Below are positions 53,243-61,984 of a stretch of DNA of 64,000 bases, in pieces (positions within the stretch are counted from its first letter, which is position 1; each line of letters begins with the position of its first letter). A program made the translations under genes and the position numbers. The notes beneath the pieces are model-generated. The model saw only the letters and a program-made list of their open reading frames with translations, had not been told where the DNA came from and did no database searches. Source of the DNA: Adlercreutzia faecimuris. GTDB lineage: Bacteria; Actinomycetota; Coriobacteriia; Coriobacteriales; Eggerthellaceae. Where the stretch lies: the NCBI RefSeq assembly GCF_022669055.1, contig NZ_JAJMLW010000002.1:248001-312000 (forward strand), in the 5' to 3' direction.

Positions 53243-55024
53243 CTACACCAGCCCCTCCGGCGTGGCGTCGGCGGCCTCGTCGGCCTGGCGGATGGCCACG
53301 CGGCGGATCTTGCCGTTGACGGTGCGGGGCAGCTCGTCCGCGTACTCGATGATGCGCGGGTACTTGTAGGGGGCCGTCTGGTTCTTCACCCAGCGCTGCA
53401 GCTCGCGCGTGAGCTCGTCGGAGGGGCTAAAGCCCTCGGCGAGCACCACGGTCGCCTTCACCGCCGCCCCGCGCAGCGGGTCGGGCACGCCCGTGACGGC
53501 CACCTCGCGCACGGCGTCGTGCTCGAGCATGACCGACTCGATCTCGAAGGGGCCGATGCGGTAGCCGCTCGACTTGATGACGTCGTCGTTGCGCCCGACG
53601 TACCAGAAGTAGCCGTCCTCATCGCACCAGGCGGTGTCGCCGGTGTGGTACCAGCCGTCGTGCATGGCCGCGGCGGTCTTGGCGGCGTCGCGGTAGTACT
53701 CCATCATGATGCCGGCCGGGTGCGGGTCGATGCGGATGCAGATCTCGCCCGTCTCGCCGGTGTTGCAGCGGGTGCCGTCCTCGCGCTGGATCTCCACGTC
53801 GTAGAGCGGCACGGGCCTGCCCATGGACCCGGCGCGCGGGGTCGAGCCGGTGAGGTTGCCGATGGTGAGCGGCGTCTCGGTCTGGCCGAAGCCCTCGTAG
53901 ATGGTGAGCCCGGTGTGCTCCTTCCAGAAGTCGAACAGGTCGGGGTTCAGGGCCTCGCCGGCGGTGGTGGAGTACTTGAGGCCCGACAGGTCGAAGGCGT
54001 CCACGTCCGCGAGCATCATGAGGCGGTACATCGTGGGCGGGCAGCACAGCGTCGTCACGCCGAGGCGGCTGATGAGCGCGAGGATCTCGGCGGCGTCGAA
54101 GCGGTCGAAGTCGTAGGTGAGCACCGCGGCCTCCATGAGCCACTGGCCGTAGAACTTGCCCCACACGGCCTTGCCCCAGCCGGTGTCGGCGATGGTGAAG
54201 TGCAGGCCCTCGGGGTCGACGTTGTGCCAGTGCTTGGCGGTGATGAGGTGCGCGAGCGCGTAGCGGGAATCGTGGAGCACCATCTTGGGGTTGCCCGAGG
54301 TGCCGCTCGAGAAGTACATGAGCATGGGGTCGTCGCGGCGGGTCTCGCGGCGCGCGAAGTCGGGCGAGGCCAGGCAGACCCCGGTGTTGAAGTCGTGCCA
54401 GCCGGGGCGCGAGGCGGCCGCGGCGCAGATGCCGCCCTCGCCGGAGAGGGCGGGCCCCACGAGCTCGCCGTCGTCGACGATGAGGCGCCCCTCGGCGTCG
54501 CGGGCCGTGAGGCCGGCGCCGGCCGGGTTCACCAGGACGAGGGTCTCGACGCTCGGACACGAGGGCGCCGCGGCGTCCACCACGTCGGCGATGTCGCCGG
54601 CGCTCGTGCAGATGACGGCCTTGATGTCGGCGCCGTTCAGGCGGTAGGTCAGGTCGTGCTCCTTGAGCATGAAGGTGGCGGGCACCATGACGGCGCCGAG
54701 CTTGGCCAGGGCGAGGGCCGTGAACCAGAACTGGTAGTGGCGGCGCAGGATGACCATGACGTAGTCGCCCCGGCCGATGCCGAGGCCGGCCAGGAAGCTG
54801 GCCGTCTTGTCCGACCACGTCTTCATGTCGGCGAAGGTGAAGACGTGGTGCTCGCCCTCGGGGTTGCACCACACCATGGCGGTGCGGCCCGGGTCGTTGA
54901 CGGCGATGTCGTCGACCACGTCGTAGGCGAAGTTGAAGTCCTCGGGGGCCTTGACGTCGAACCGGCAGAGCATCCCGTCGGCGTCGTAGGCCTCGTCCAC
55001 GTAGCGGAGGTTGATGTTTCTCAT
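53243..55024 (-). CDS. AMP-forming acyl-CoA synthetase (medium/branched/aryl-chain type), copy 2
   Basis: 593 residues. Same architecture as copy 1: YFSSGTSGNPKMVLHD P-loop, YEGFGQTETPLT, HTGDTAWCDEDGYFWYVGRNDDVIKSSGYRIGP, and KTVNGKIRR-like RTVNGKIRR with the catalytic Lys. About 35 residues longer, mainly an insertion at ~150-200. The two paralogues flank the oxidoreductase and probably activate related but different acids. It ends 3 bp before the MinD-like gene. Confidence 0.9.
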   Translation of the reverse strand: MRNINLRYVDEAYDADGMLCRFDVKAPEDFNFAYDVVDDIAVNDPGRTAMVWCNPEGEHHVFTFADMKTWSDKTASFLAGLGIGRGDYVMVILRRHYQFWFTALALAKLGAVMVPATFMLKEHDLTYRLNGADIKAVICTSAGDIADVVDAAAPSCPSVETLVLVNPAGAGLTARDAEGRLIVDDGELVGPALSGEGGICAAAASRPGWHDFNTGVCLASPDFARRETRRDDPMLMYFSSGTSGNPKMVLHDSRYALAHLITAKHWHNVDPEGLHFTIADTGWGKAVWGKFYGQWLMEAAVLTYDFDRFDAAEILALISRLGVTTLCCPPTMYRLMMLADVDAFDLSGLKYSTTAGEALNPDLFDFWKEHTGLTIYEGFGQTETPLTIGNLTGSTPRAGSMGRPVPLYDVEIQREDGTRCNTGETGEICIRIDPHPAGIMMEYYRDAAKTAAAMHDGWYHTGDTAWCDEDGYFWYVGRNDDVIKSSGYRIGPFEIESVMLEHDAVREVAVTGVPDPLRGAAVKATVVLAEGFSPSDELTRELQRWVKNQTAPYKYPRIIEYADELPRTVNGKIRRVAIRQADEAADATPEGLV

Positions 55025-55163
55025 AGCGCTCAGGTCCTTGGGGGTAGGGCGCGGGCATCCACGGCCCCGCGCCAGGCGGAAGTCATCGAGGAGGGGGCGG
55101 CGCCGGCCGGCCCTCCCGTCGCGCGAGTCCCCCTCGCGGGGGCGCGGCGGGGCGCCGGGGCGC

Positions 55164-55748
55164 CTAGATAATCTTCTCGTCGTGGGGCTTCATGACGACC
55201 GCGAGGAACACGCAGGGCTCGCCGCCGATGGCGATCATGCCGTGGCCGCGCCCCGAGTCGTACATGAGGAAGTCGCCGGCCTCGAGCTCCTCCACGTGAT
55301 CCTCGTAGGCGAAGCGCATGCGGCCGGAGATGATGTAGTCGAGCTCCTGGCCCTTGTGGCGGGACAGGTGGATGGGCGCGTCCTGCTCCTCCTCAAGGTA
55401 CGGGGCGGTGACGAGGAAGGGCTCGGCGAGCTTGTGGCGGAAGTGGGGCGCCTTGTGCAGGTACTCGAAGCCGGCGCGGCGCTTGATGGACAGCCCGTCG
55501 GCGGCGCGGGTGAGCGAGTAGCCCGTCAGGTGCGGGTTCTCGCCGGTGAGCAGCTCGATGACATCGACGCCGAACTTGTCAGCGCACTTGTAGAGGAAGG
55601 TGAAGGAGAGGTCCTCCTCGCCCGACTCCTGGGCGGCGTACTCGGCCGTCGAGCGACCGGTGGCGTCGGCCATCTCCTGCAGGGTGAGGTCGAGGTCCTC
55701 GCGCAGGGCGCGGATGCGTCCCGCCACCTCCTTGATGTTCGGCTCCAT
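55164..55748 (-). CDS. XRE-family regulator with C-terminal cupin, copy 2
   Basis: 194 residues. HTH at ~8-60 (IRALREDLDLTLQEMADATGRSTAEYAAQE) and a cupin at ~120-190 (LSRHKGQELDYIISGRMRF, GDFLMYDSGRGHGMIAI). First gene of the cluster, 139 bp upstream of synthetase copy 2. ATG 55748 has AAGGAGG upstream; TACAAT on the minus strand (55791-55796) is a possible -10. It probably controls the whole synthetase/oxidoreductase cluster in response to an acyl or aryl ligand (inference). Confidence 0.9.
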   Translation of the reverse strand: MEPNIKEVAGRIRALREDLDLTLQEMADATGRSTAEYAAQESGEEDLSFTFLYKCADKFGVDVIELLTGENPHLTGYSLTRAADGLSIKRRAGFEYLHKAPHFRHKLAEPFLVTAPYLEEEQDAPIHLSRHKGQELDYIISGRMRFAYEDHVEELEAGDFLMYDSGRGHGMIAIGGEPCVFLAVVMKPHDEKII

Positions 55749-55941
55749 GGGGCGCCCTCCTTCTCCGCTCCGGTGACAGCGTATCCGGTTATTGTAGCGA
55801 AGCGGCGGGGGCCTTCGTTTCGAAAGCGTTAAATCATCGGCGGCGCCCTCATAGTTTTCAGCGGACACGGGCCATCGGCCGGGGAGAACGCCGGGGGGCC
55901 GGAACGCGGGCTTCCCCCGGCGTTCCGGCCCCTTAGGCCCC

Positions 55942-57513
55942 CTAGGCCCTGCGGCGCAGGAGCGCCAGGAAGTGCGCGTCGGGGCCGCCGGGCTCGAGCG
56001 CCACCGAGAAGTACGGCAGCTCCACGCCCAGATCGGGGCGCGCGTAGGGCACCACCTCGAAGGCCGCGCCCTCCTCGGAGGCGAGAAACGCGTCCACCAC
56101 CTGGGCGTTCTCCTCGGCCGTGACGGTGCAGGTGGCATAGGCCAGCGTGCCGCCGGGGGCCACGTGGGCCGCCGCCGAGGCGAGGAGCGCCGCGCCGAGG
56201 GCCGCCTGCTCGCCGATGGTCTCGGGACGCAGGCGCCAGCGGATGTCGGCGTGGCGGCGCAGGGTGCCGAGCCCCGTGCAGGGGGCGTCGACGAACACGC
56301 GGTCGAACAGCCGGTCGCCCACGAGCGCGTCGAGGTCGCGGCCGTCGCCGGTGAGCGCCTCGGCCACCTCCGCGCCGTACTGGGCCGCGCGCTCGGCGAG
56401 CAGCTTGGTCTTGAAGGCGTGGGCGTCCACGGTGACGTAGCCGGCCACCTGGCGCCCGAAGCGGCGCCGCGCGCAGGACTGGTCGAGGATGGTCTTGGTG
56501 GCGCGCCCGGCGCCCACCTCCAGGAAGGACGCCGGCTCCGCATCGCCCACCACGAGCGAGGCGATGGCCTGGGAGGTGGCGTCCGACACCAGCAGGAGCC
56601 CCTGGCTGAGCATCCGGCGCACGCGCCCGTCCAGAAGCGCCAGCCCCGAGGCCAGCCGGTAGCAGCCCTCGACGCGGCGCCCCGCCACCTCCACGGGCTC
56701 GGGCTCGCCGTGGGCCGCGGCCAGGACGGAGACGACCTCCTCGTCGGCCGCCTTGCACGCGTTCACCGCGATGAAGACCGGCGCCGGCTCGTTGGAGGCG
56801 GCCATGAGGTCATGGGCGCCCTGGGGCCCCAGGTCGCGCACCAGCCGCTCGGCGAGCCAGGTGGGGAACCCGTGGAGCCGCGCGTAGGCGCGGATGTCGG
56901 TGCGCGGGTCGCCGAAGGGGAAGCTCTCCTTGGCGCGCACGACGCGGCGCAGCACCGCGTTGGCCAGGCCGCCGGCACGCGGGGCCACCGACTTCACCAG
57001 CTCGACGCCCTGGTCGACGGCGGCGTGCGGGCTCTTCTGCAGGAAGATGATCTCGTAGGCCGACAGCGCCAGCGCGTCGCGCACGGCCGGGCTCGCGTCA
57101 TCGGGCGAGTCCATGCAGCCGTCGATCACCTCGTCGAGGGTGCCGCGGGTGCTCGCCACGCCCAGCACGAGCCGGGTGGCGAAGGCGCGCTCCTCGCGGG
57201 AGATCTTGGAGGTGTCGACGACCGAGCCGATCACGTCCTGGGCGAAGGCCCTGCGCTCGCGCATCTGGTGGATCGCCTCGAGGGCGAGCCCGCGCGCCTC
57301 GGTGGCGTGGCCTCGCCGCGGGCGCCGGTCGTCGTGCCGGGGCGGGCGGCCCTCGCGCGGGCCGCGCTCGTCGTGCTGCGGCCGGCGGTCGTCCCGCCCG
57401 TCGCGGCGCGGGCCGCGCTCGTCACGACCACCTCGGTCGTCTCTGCGCGGGCCGCCCCCCTGGGGCCGGCGGTCATCTCGGCGCCCACCGGGGGCGCGGC
57501 GGTCGTCATGCAC
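55942..57513 (-). CDS. rsmB: 16S rRNA (cytosine-967-C5)-methyltransferase RsmB-like
   Basis: 523 residues. A ~68-residue Arg/Asp/Gly-rich, RGG-like disordered N-terminus precedes a NusB-like domain (~70-205) and a SAM methyltransferase domain. Catalytic Cys in VFVDAPCTGLGTLRRHADIRW (motif IV) and the second Cys in ATCTVTAEEN (motif VI) are intact. Motif I is unusual: FLEVGAGRATKTI where most RsmB have D-x-CAAPGGK. The GTG start at 57513 overlaps the fmt stop. fmt-rsmB adjacency is common in bacteria. Confidence 0.88.
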   Translation of the reverse strand: MHDDRRAPGGRRDDRRPQGGGPRRDDRGGRDERGPRRDGRDDRRPQHDERGPREGRPPRHDDRRPRRGHATEARGLALEAIHQMRERRAFAQDVIGSVVDTSKISREERAFATRLVLGVASTRGTLDEVIDGCMDSPDDASPAVRDALALSAYEIIFLQKSPHAAVDQGVELVKSVAPRAGGLANAVLRRVVRAKESFPFGDPRTDIRAYARLHGFPTWLAERLVRDLGPQGAHDLMAASNEPAPVFIAVNACKAADEEVVSVLAAAHGEPEPVEVAGRRVEGCYRLASGLALLDGRVRRMLSQGLLLVSDATSQAIASLVVGDAEPASFLEVGAGRATKTILDQSCARRRFGRQVAGYVTVDAHAFKTKLLAERAAQYGAEVAEALTGDGRDLDALVGDRLFDRVFVDAPCTGLGTLRRHADIRWRLRPETIGEQAALGAALLASAAAHVAPGGTLAYATCTVTAEENAQVVDAFLASEEGAAFEVVPYARPDLGVELPYFSVALEPGGPDAHFLALLRRRA

Positions 57514-58465
57514 AGGACCACGTTCCTCTCTCCTCCCGCAGGGCGGGGCATCCGGCCGCGAAGGCGCGGCCGTCCATGGGCTTCTTTCCGTCGGGCTTGA
57601 GCGATAGCACCTCCAGGGCGCCGCCCTCGCACGCGATCACGAGGCGCTTGGCCGCCAGGAGCGCATCCCCCGGCGCGGCCGCGGCCGTGGCCTCGGCGGC
57701 GGGGCCGTCAGCCTCCAGCGGCGCGACCGCCAGCACGGTGACGGGGCGGCCGGCGATGACGCAGCGGGCGGGGTGCGCCTCGCCCGAGGCCCGCACGCGC
57801 CGGGCGTTCTCCTCGGGCGTTGCGGCCGGGTCGAGGTCGAGCTCGCCCTTCGCCACCTTGTCGGCGTAGGTCACGGCTGCCTCGTCCTGGGCCTCCCAGG
57901 CCACCTCCGCGCCCGCGGCCAGCGCGTCCAGCACCTCGACGAGCGCCTCGCCGCCCAGGTCGGCCAGCTCGGCCGTGAGCTCGGCGGCCGTACGGCCCTC
58001 CGCGGGCACCGGGCGGCATGCGCAGAAGGCGCCCGTGTCGAGCCCCTCCTCCATCTGCATGACGCACACGCCCGCCTCGGCGTCGCCCGCCAGGACGGCG
58101 CGCTCCACGGGGGCCGCGCCGCGCCAGCGGGGCAGGAGCGAGCCGTGGACGTTGAGGCACCCGAGCGGGGGCACCTCCAGGATATCCCGGGGCAGGATGG
58201 CGCCGTAGGCCGCCACGCACACCACGTCGGGCGCGAGGGCCGCGAGCTCGGCGGCCGCCTCGGGCGTGCGCAGGGTGCGCGGGGTCAGGACGGGGATGCC
58301 GAGGGCCTCGGCGGCCTCCTTGACCGGCGAGGGCACGAGGGCCCGCCCGCGGCCGCGCACGGCGTCGGGCCGGGTGTAGGCGGCCACCACCTCGTGGCCC
58401 GAGGCGGCCAGCTTGGCGAGCACCCGGGCGGCGAAGTCCGGCGTGCCCATGAACACGACCCGCAC
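57506..58465 (-). CDS. fmt: Methionyl-tRNA formyltransferase
   Basis: 319 residues. Formylates initiator Met-tRNA. RVVFMGTPDFAARVL, the folate/catalytic NVHGSLLPRWRGAAPVERA and GVCVMQMEEGLDTG are diagnostic. The start is GTG 58465, two bases past the def stop, with GAGGTGGG upstream. def-fmt-rsmB form one unit: Fmt adds and Def removes the formyl group. Confidence 0.96.
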   Translation of the reverse strand: MRVVFMGTPDFAARVLAKLAASGHEVVAAYTRPDAVRGRGRALVPSPVKEAAEALGIPVLTPRTLRTPEAAAELAALAPDVVCVAAYGAILPRDILEVPPLGCLNVHGSLLPRWRGAAPVERAVLAGDAEAGVCVMQMEEGLDTGAFCACRPVPAEGRTAAELTAELADLGGEALVEVLDALAAGAEVAWEAQDEAAVTYADKVAKGELDLDPAATPEENARRVRASGEAHPARCVIAGRPVTVLAVAPLEADGPAAEATAAAAPGDALLAAKRLVIACEGGALEVLSLKPDGKKPMDGRAFAAGCPALREERGTWSCA

Positions 58466-58467
58466 GG

Positions 58468-59007
58468 CTAGCCCACCTCGATGGAGGTGTCGCCCGGGCG
58501 GGCGCCCGCGGCGCGGGCCTCCTCGTAGGCGGCGAGCGCCTCGATGCGGGTCATGGGGTCGCAGCTCTCGAAGAGCGTGCGGCCCTCGAGGTGGTCGACC
58601 TCGTGCTGCAGGCAGCGGCCGAGCAGCCCGTCGCCCTCGATCTCCCAGAGCTCGCCGTCCAGGTCGTGGTAGCGCACGCGGGCCCAGGGCTGGCGCGAGA
58701 CGGGCACGGTGACGCCGGGGCACGACAGGCAGCCCTCGCCGCCCAGCTCCGGCTCGCCGCGCAGCTCGACGATCTCGGGGTTCACCAGCACGATGGGCTC
58801 CTGCTCGCCCTCGCCGTCCCAGTCGACGTCGATCACGACCAGGCGCTTGGCGACGCCCACCTGGGGCGCGGCGATGCCGCAGCCGTTGTTCTTGTACATG
58901 GCGTGGGCCATCTGCTTCGCCAGCTTCCTGAGCGACTTGTCCCCCACCTCGCAGGGCTCGCAGACCTGCGCGAGGATGGGGTCGGGGGAGGTGACTATCT
59001 TGAGCAT
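58468..59007 (-). CDS. def: Peptide deformylase
   Basis: 179 residues. Metalloenzyme removing N-formyl from nascent proteins. Motif 1 GCGIAAPQVG, motif 2 EGCLSCPG (metal Cys) and motif 3 CLQHEVDHLEG (HExxH) are complete. ATG 59007 gives MLKIVTSPDPILAQVCEPCE, the expected N-terminus; upstream in-frame sequence has no family counterpart. First gene of def-fmt-rsmB. Confidence 0.97.
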   Translation of the reverse strand: MLKIVTSPDPILAQVCEPCEVGDKSLRKLAKQMAHAMYKNNGCGIAAPQVGVAKRLVVIDVDWDGEGEQEPIVLVNPEIVELRGEPELGGEGCLSCPGVTVPVSRQPWARVRYHDLDGELWEIEGDGLLGRCLQHEVDHLEGRTLFESCDPMTRIEALAAYEEARAAGARPGDTSIEVG

Positions 59008-59353
59008 GGGGGCATCTGCCTTTCTGACGTGCGGGAACGCACCGTGCGGGGTGCGGCTTTCGGCTGCCGTCCATTGTGCGGCCCCGCCCGCCCCCTGTCC
59101 AGCGCCGGCGCGGAAACGCCACATCCTCCCGGGCGTGCGGCGCAGGCTAGGCGGGGGCAGGGGCTTGTGGGCCCAGCACGTGCCCCCGTGGGGGGCAGGG
59201 ACCTGCGCCTAGCTTCCGCGCCGCGCAGCAGGGGGCGTGCGCCTCCCTGCGCGGCGCACGCCCCCTTCCCTCCCGCCACGTCCCTCCGCCTCCCGAACGC
59301 CCCATCCTCCCCTCTTCTGTTTTCCGAAGCCCGCCCGCGCCTCCCTATCCCTG

Positions 59354-59577
59354 CGTGTGATAAGTCGCGTTCTTCGGCAGAAGCTGCCAAAAAGGGGGAC
59401 TTGTCACACGCCGCTGCCAGAAAATGCGACTTATCACACGTACAGGATCACGCCATCGGGCCCTCAGCTCACCTTAGCAGATTCTGACCTGGGGAAATAC
59501 GGCGCCCGCTGGCCGCCGCAGCGGGCAGCGGGCGATAAACGCCGTCTTTTCGTGTGATAAGTCGCATTTTCCGGCAG
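59354..59577. repeat. Four copies of a 27-bp dispersed repeat
   Basis: Units conform to CGTGTGATAAGTCGC followed by a variable T-rich segment and GGCAG: plus 59354-59380, minus 59384-59410, minus 59414-59440, plus 59551-59577. The first two are inverted relative to each other with a 3-bp gap, so they could fold as a long hairpin; the second and third are direct, also 3 bp apart. Not a CRISPR: mixed orientation and no regular spacers. Confidence 0.88.
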
Positions 59578-59649
59578 CGGCGGAACCGGCGCCCGGCACT
59601 CGCGTCGCGCAGGAGGACGCACGCCGCCGCCCTGCTGCGGGGAACCGGG

Positions 59650-59810
59650 TTTCTGGCCGTTTTGGCCATGAATTCCGCAACAAGGGGACGTAATCGCGTC
59701 GCAGGACCCCGCGTCAGATCGCGTGACCTGGGGAAACCTCGCAGCGCCAAGCTCGGAAAAGGCGGGCGCCTGCCGCCTGCTGCGGAATTCATGGCCAAAA
59801 CGGCCAGAAA
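59650..59810. repeat. Perfect 30-bp inverted repeat with 101-bp centre
   Basis: TTTCTGGCCGTTTTGG continuing to CCGCA at 59650-59679 is the exact complement of 59781-59810. The arms are A+T-richer than the context; the centre holds GACGTAATCGCGTC-like and TGACCTGGGGAAA segments. It is sized like a miniature mobile element or a large hairpin; no target duplication is evident and no transposase is nearby. Confidence 0.85.
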
Positions 59811-60007
59811 ACGCCACGTCGGTCTCCGCCGTGCTGCGCGGCGCCTCCCCCTCTCCTCATGCGAGAAGCCCCTCGGACGGCCGGCTCCCTGACCGCCCGA
59901 GGAGGGGGAGGATCGGGATCTGGCCACCCGGCTGCCCGGGCCCGCGGCGCGGGCTAGGCGGTGGCAGCGGAGCTTGCGCCCGGCACCCGCGCCACACGGG
60001 GCGCGGG

Positions 60008-61876
60008 CTAGGCGGGGGGCAGGGGCTTGTGGGCCTGGCGGCGGTGGTTGAGGTCGCCCTGCATGCCGACGACGCTCTGGAACAGGGCGTCGTAGTCCTC
60101 GGGCGCGAGCTGGGAGGGGTCGGACAGCAGCGCGCGCATGGACGCGATGGCCTCCTCCGCGTCGCCGAGCGAGAGCTCCTCGGCCAGGTAGGCGGCCACG
60201 GCGGCGGGGTCCTGCCCCTCGGGCACGGCCGCGGCGGTGAGCGTGCCGGCGGCGCCCGGCACGGCGACCGTGGCGTTGGTGACGAGGGTGCCCGCCGCGG
60301 CGCCCGGGTCGGCCGCGAGCGTCTCGAGCAGCGAGGCCGCGATGGCGCCGTGGGCGGACCGGCGCCACTGCACCTGGGCGAGCTCGTCGGCGTGGGCGAG
60401 CGCGAGCAGCGGGTGCTGGGCCAGCACCGACAGGAACTCGCGCTCGAAGCGCAGGCGGCTGCGCTCGGCCTGGGTGAGGCGGCGAGTCGGCGCCGGGGCG
60501 GCAGGCCGGGGCGCGGGCGCTCCCCCGTCCGCCGGGCCCTCGTCGCGCCGGGCGGGCGCCTCGAGGGCCGCGAGCGCGGCCAGGGCGTCCTCCTCGCGCG
60601 CCCGGCAGCGCCCCGCTATCTGGACGGCGTAGTCCTTGGCCAGGAGCGAGTCCTTGATGGGCGCGAGCACCGCCAGCGCCTCGGTGAGCGCGCGGGTGCG
60701 GCCCTCGGCCGTGGTGAGGTCGCTGGCCGCGAGCCGGCGGTCGATGCCGTACTTGAGCAGGGGCTGGGCCCGCTCGATGAGCGCGCGCAGGGCGTCGGCG
60801 CCCCGGGCGGCCACGAACTCGGCCGGGTCGAGGTCGTCGGGCAGCGTCACGGCGGCCAGCTCCACCTTCGAGCGGCCCGCCTCCGGCGTCATGGACTCGT
60901 CGATGAACCCGAGCGCGCGGTCGGCGGCGCGCTGGCCGGCGGCGTCGCCGTCGAAGAGGTAGACGATGCGGTGCTGGGCGTGGCGGGACAGCAGGCGGAT
61001 GTGGCGCATGGTGAGCGCGGTGCCCAGCGTCGCCACCGCGTTCTTGATGCCGGCCTCGTGCAGGGCGATCACGTCGGTGTAGCCCTCCACGACGATGGCC
61101 GTGCCGGTGGAGGCCATGGCCGCCTTGGCGTGGTCGAGCCCGTAGAGCACCTGGGACTTGTGAAAGATCGGGGTCTCCTGGGAGTTGAGGTACTTCGGCT
61201 CACCCTGGCCGATGACGCGCCCGCCGAAGGCGATGCACTCCCCCGCCGCGTCGTTGATGGGGAACATCACGCGGTCGTAGAAGCGGTCGCGCAGGCGCCC
61301 CTCGCGGCTGCGCGAGGCCACGTTGGCCTCCACCAGCTCGTCGTCGCGGAAGCCGCGCCCGGTGAGGTGGCGCACGAGCGCGCCGCGTCCCGGCGCGAAG
61401 CCGAGGTTCCACTCCTTGGGCACCTTGCCGCCCAGACCGCGGCCGGCCAGGTACTCGCGGGCCCGGGCGGCCCCGGCGTCAGGGCTGCGCATGAGCTGGG
61501 TGTGGTAGAACTCGGCCGTGGCCGCGCAGATCTCCTTCAGGCGCGCCTTCTTCGACGCCGGAGCCGAGGGGCGCCCGCCCGTCTCCTGGATGTCGATGTG
61601 GGCGCGCTCGGCCAGCTTGCGCACAGCCTCGGGGAAGGACAGGTCCTCGGTCTTCATGACGAAGGCGAACACGTCGCCGCCCTCGTTGCAGCCGAAGCAG
61701 TGCCACAGCTGCACCGACGGGTCGATCTTGAAGGAGGGGGTCTTCTCCTGGTGCAGCGGGCAGCAGCACCAGAAGTCGCGGCCCTTCTGCTTGACGGGGA
61801 CGCGCTCGCCGATGACCGACACGAGGTCGCTCGCCTCGCGCACGCGCTGGATGTCCTCGTCGCTGATGGATCCCAC
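60008..61876 (-). CDS. dnaG: DNA primase
   Basis: 622 residues. CHC2 zinc finger (WCCCPLHQEKTPSF...WHCFGCNEGGD, ~36-66), RNA-polymerase core, TOPRIM (VVEGYTDVIALHEAG, FDGDAAGQRA at ~240-320) and a C-terminal helicase-binding region (~440-622). It makes RNA primers for replication with DnaB. The start is GTG 61876 with GGGGAGG six bases upstream. TATACT (minus strand, near 61950) is a possible -10. Monocistronic as far as visible. Confidence 0.97.
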   Translation of the reverse strand: MGSISDEDIQRVREASDLVSVIGERVPVKQKGRDFWCCCPLHQEKTPSFKIDPSVQLWHCFGCNEGGDVFAFVMKTEDLSFPEAVRKLAERAHIDIQETGGRPSAPASKKARLKEICAATAEFYHTQLMRSPDAGAARAREYLAGRGLGGKVPKEWNLGFAPGRGALVRHLTGRGFRDDELVEANVASRSREGRLRDRFYDRVMFPINDAAGECIAFGGRVIGQGEPKYLNSQETPIFHKSQVLYGLDHAKAAMASTGTAIVVEGYTDVIALHEAGIKNAVATLGTALTMRHIRLLSRHAQHRIVYLFDGDAAGQRAADRALGFIDESMTPEAGRSKVELAAVTLPDDLDPAEFVAARGADALRALIERAQPLLKYGIDRRLAASDLTTAEGRTRALTEALAVLAPIKDSLLAKDYAVQIAGRCRAREEDALAALAALEAPARRDEGPADGGAPAPRPAAPAPTRRLTQAERSRLRFEREFLSVLAQHPLLALAHADELAQVQWRRSAHGAIAASLLETLAADPGAAAGTLVTNATVAVPGAAGTLTAAAVPEGQDPAAVAAYLAEELSLGDAEEAIASMRALLSDPSQLAPEDYDALFQSVVGMQGDLNHRRQAHKPLPPA

Positions 61877-61893
61877 GGCTGCCTCCCCCCTTG

Positions 61894-61922
61894 AAGATGG
61901 AAGGGCCGCCCGAACCTCGTCC
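61894..61922 (-). terminator. Hairpin between the surface-protein gene and dnaG
   Basis: GGGCCGC near the left and GCGGCCC near the right form an imperfect stem with an internal CCGAAC.../...TCCGA pairing; it lies between the surface-protein stop and dnaG. It may terminate the former or shape the dnaG leader. Confidence 0.4.
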
Positions 61923-61984
61923 GAGCGGCCCAGTCTGTCGAAGGCCAGTATAGCGCAAGCGCCCGCGGGGCGCCCCGCGCCCGG

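Larger units (their letters stand above)
59008..60007. other. One-kilobase gene-free region between def and dnaG
   Basis: Contains the def promoter region, four copies of a 27-bp repeat, a 30-bp perfect inverted repeat and a 13-bp direct repeat TGACCTGGGGAAA (59485-59497 and 59724-59736). The repeats are A+T-richer than the surroundings. No reading frame has a credible start, composition or family match. Confidence 0.7.

Noticed and set aside
59354-59577. A CRISPR array
   Set aside because: Only four units, in both orientations, with 3-bp or 110-bp gaps instead of uniform spacers, and no cas genes in the window.
59650-59810. An insertion sequence defined by the 30-bp inverted repeat
   Set aside because: The centre is only 101 bp with no transposase, and no target-site duplication is visible; kept as a repeat of unknown nature.
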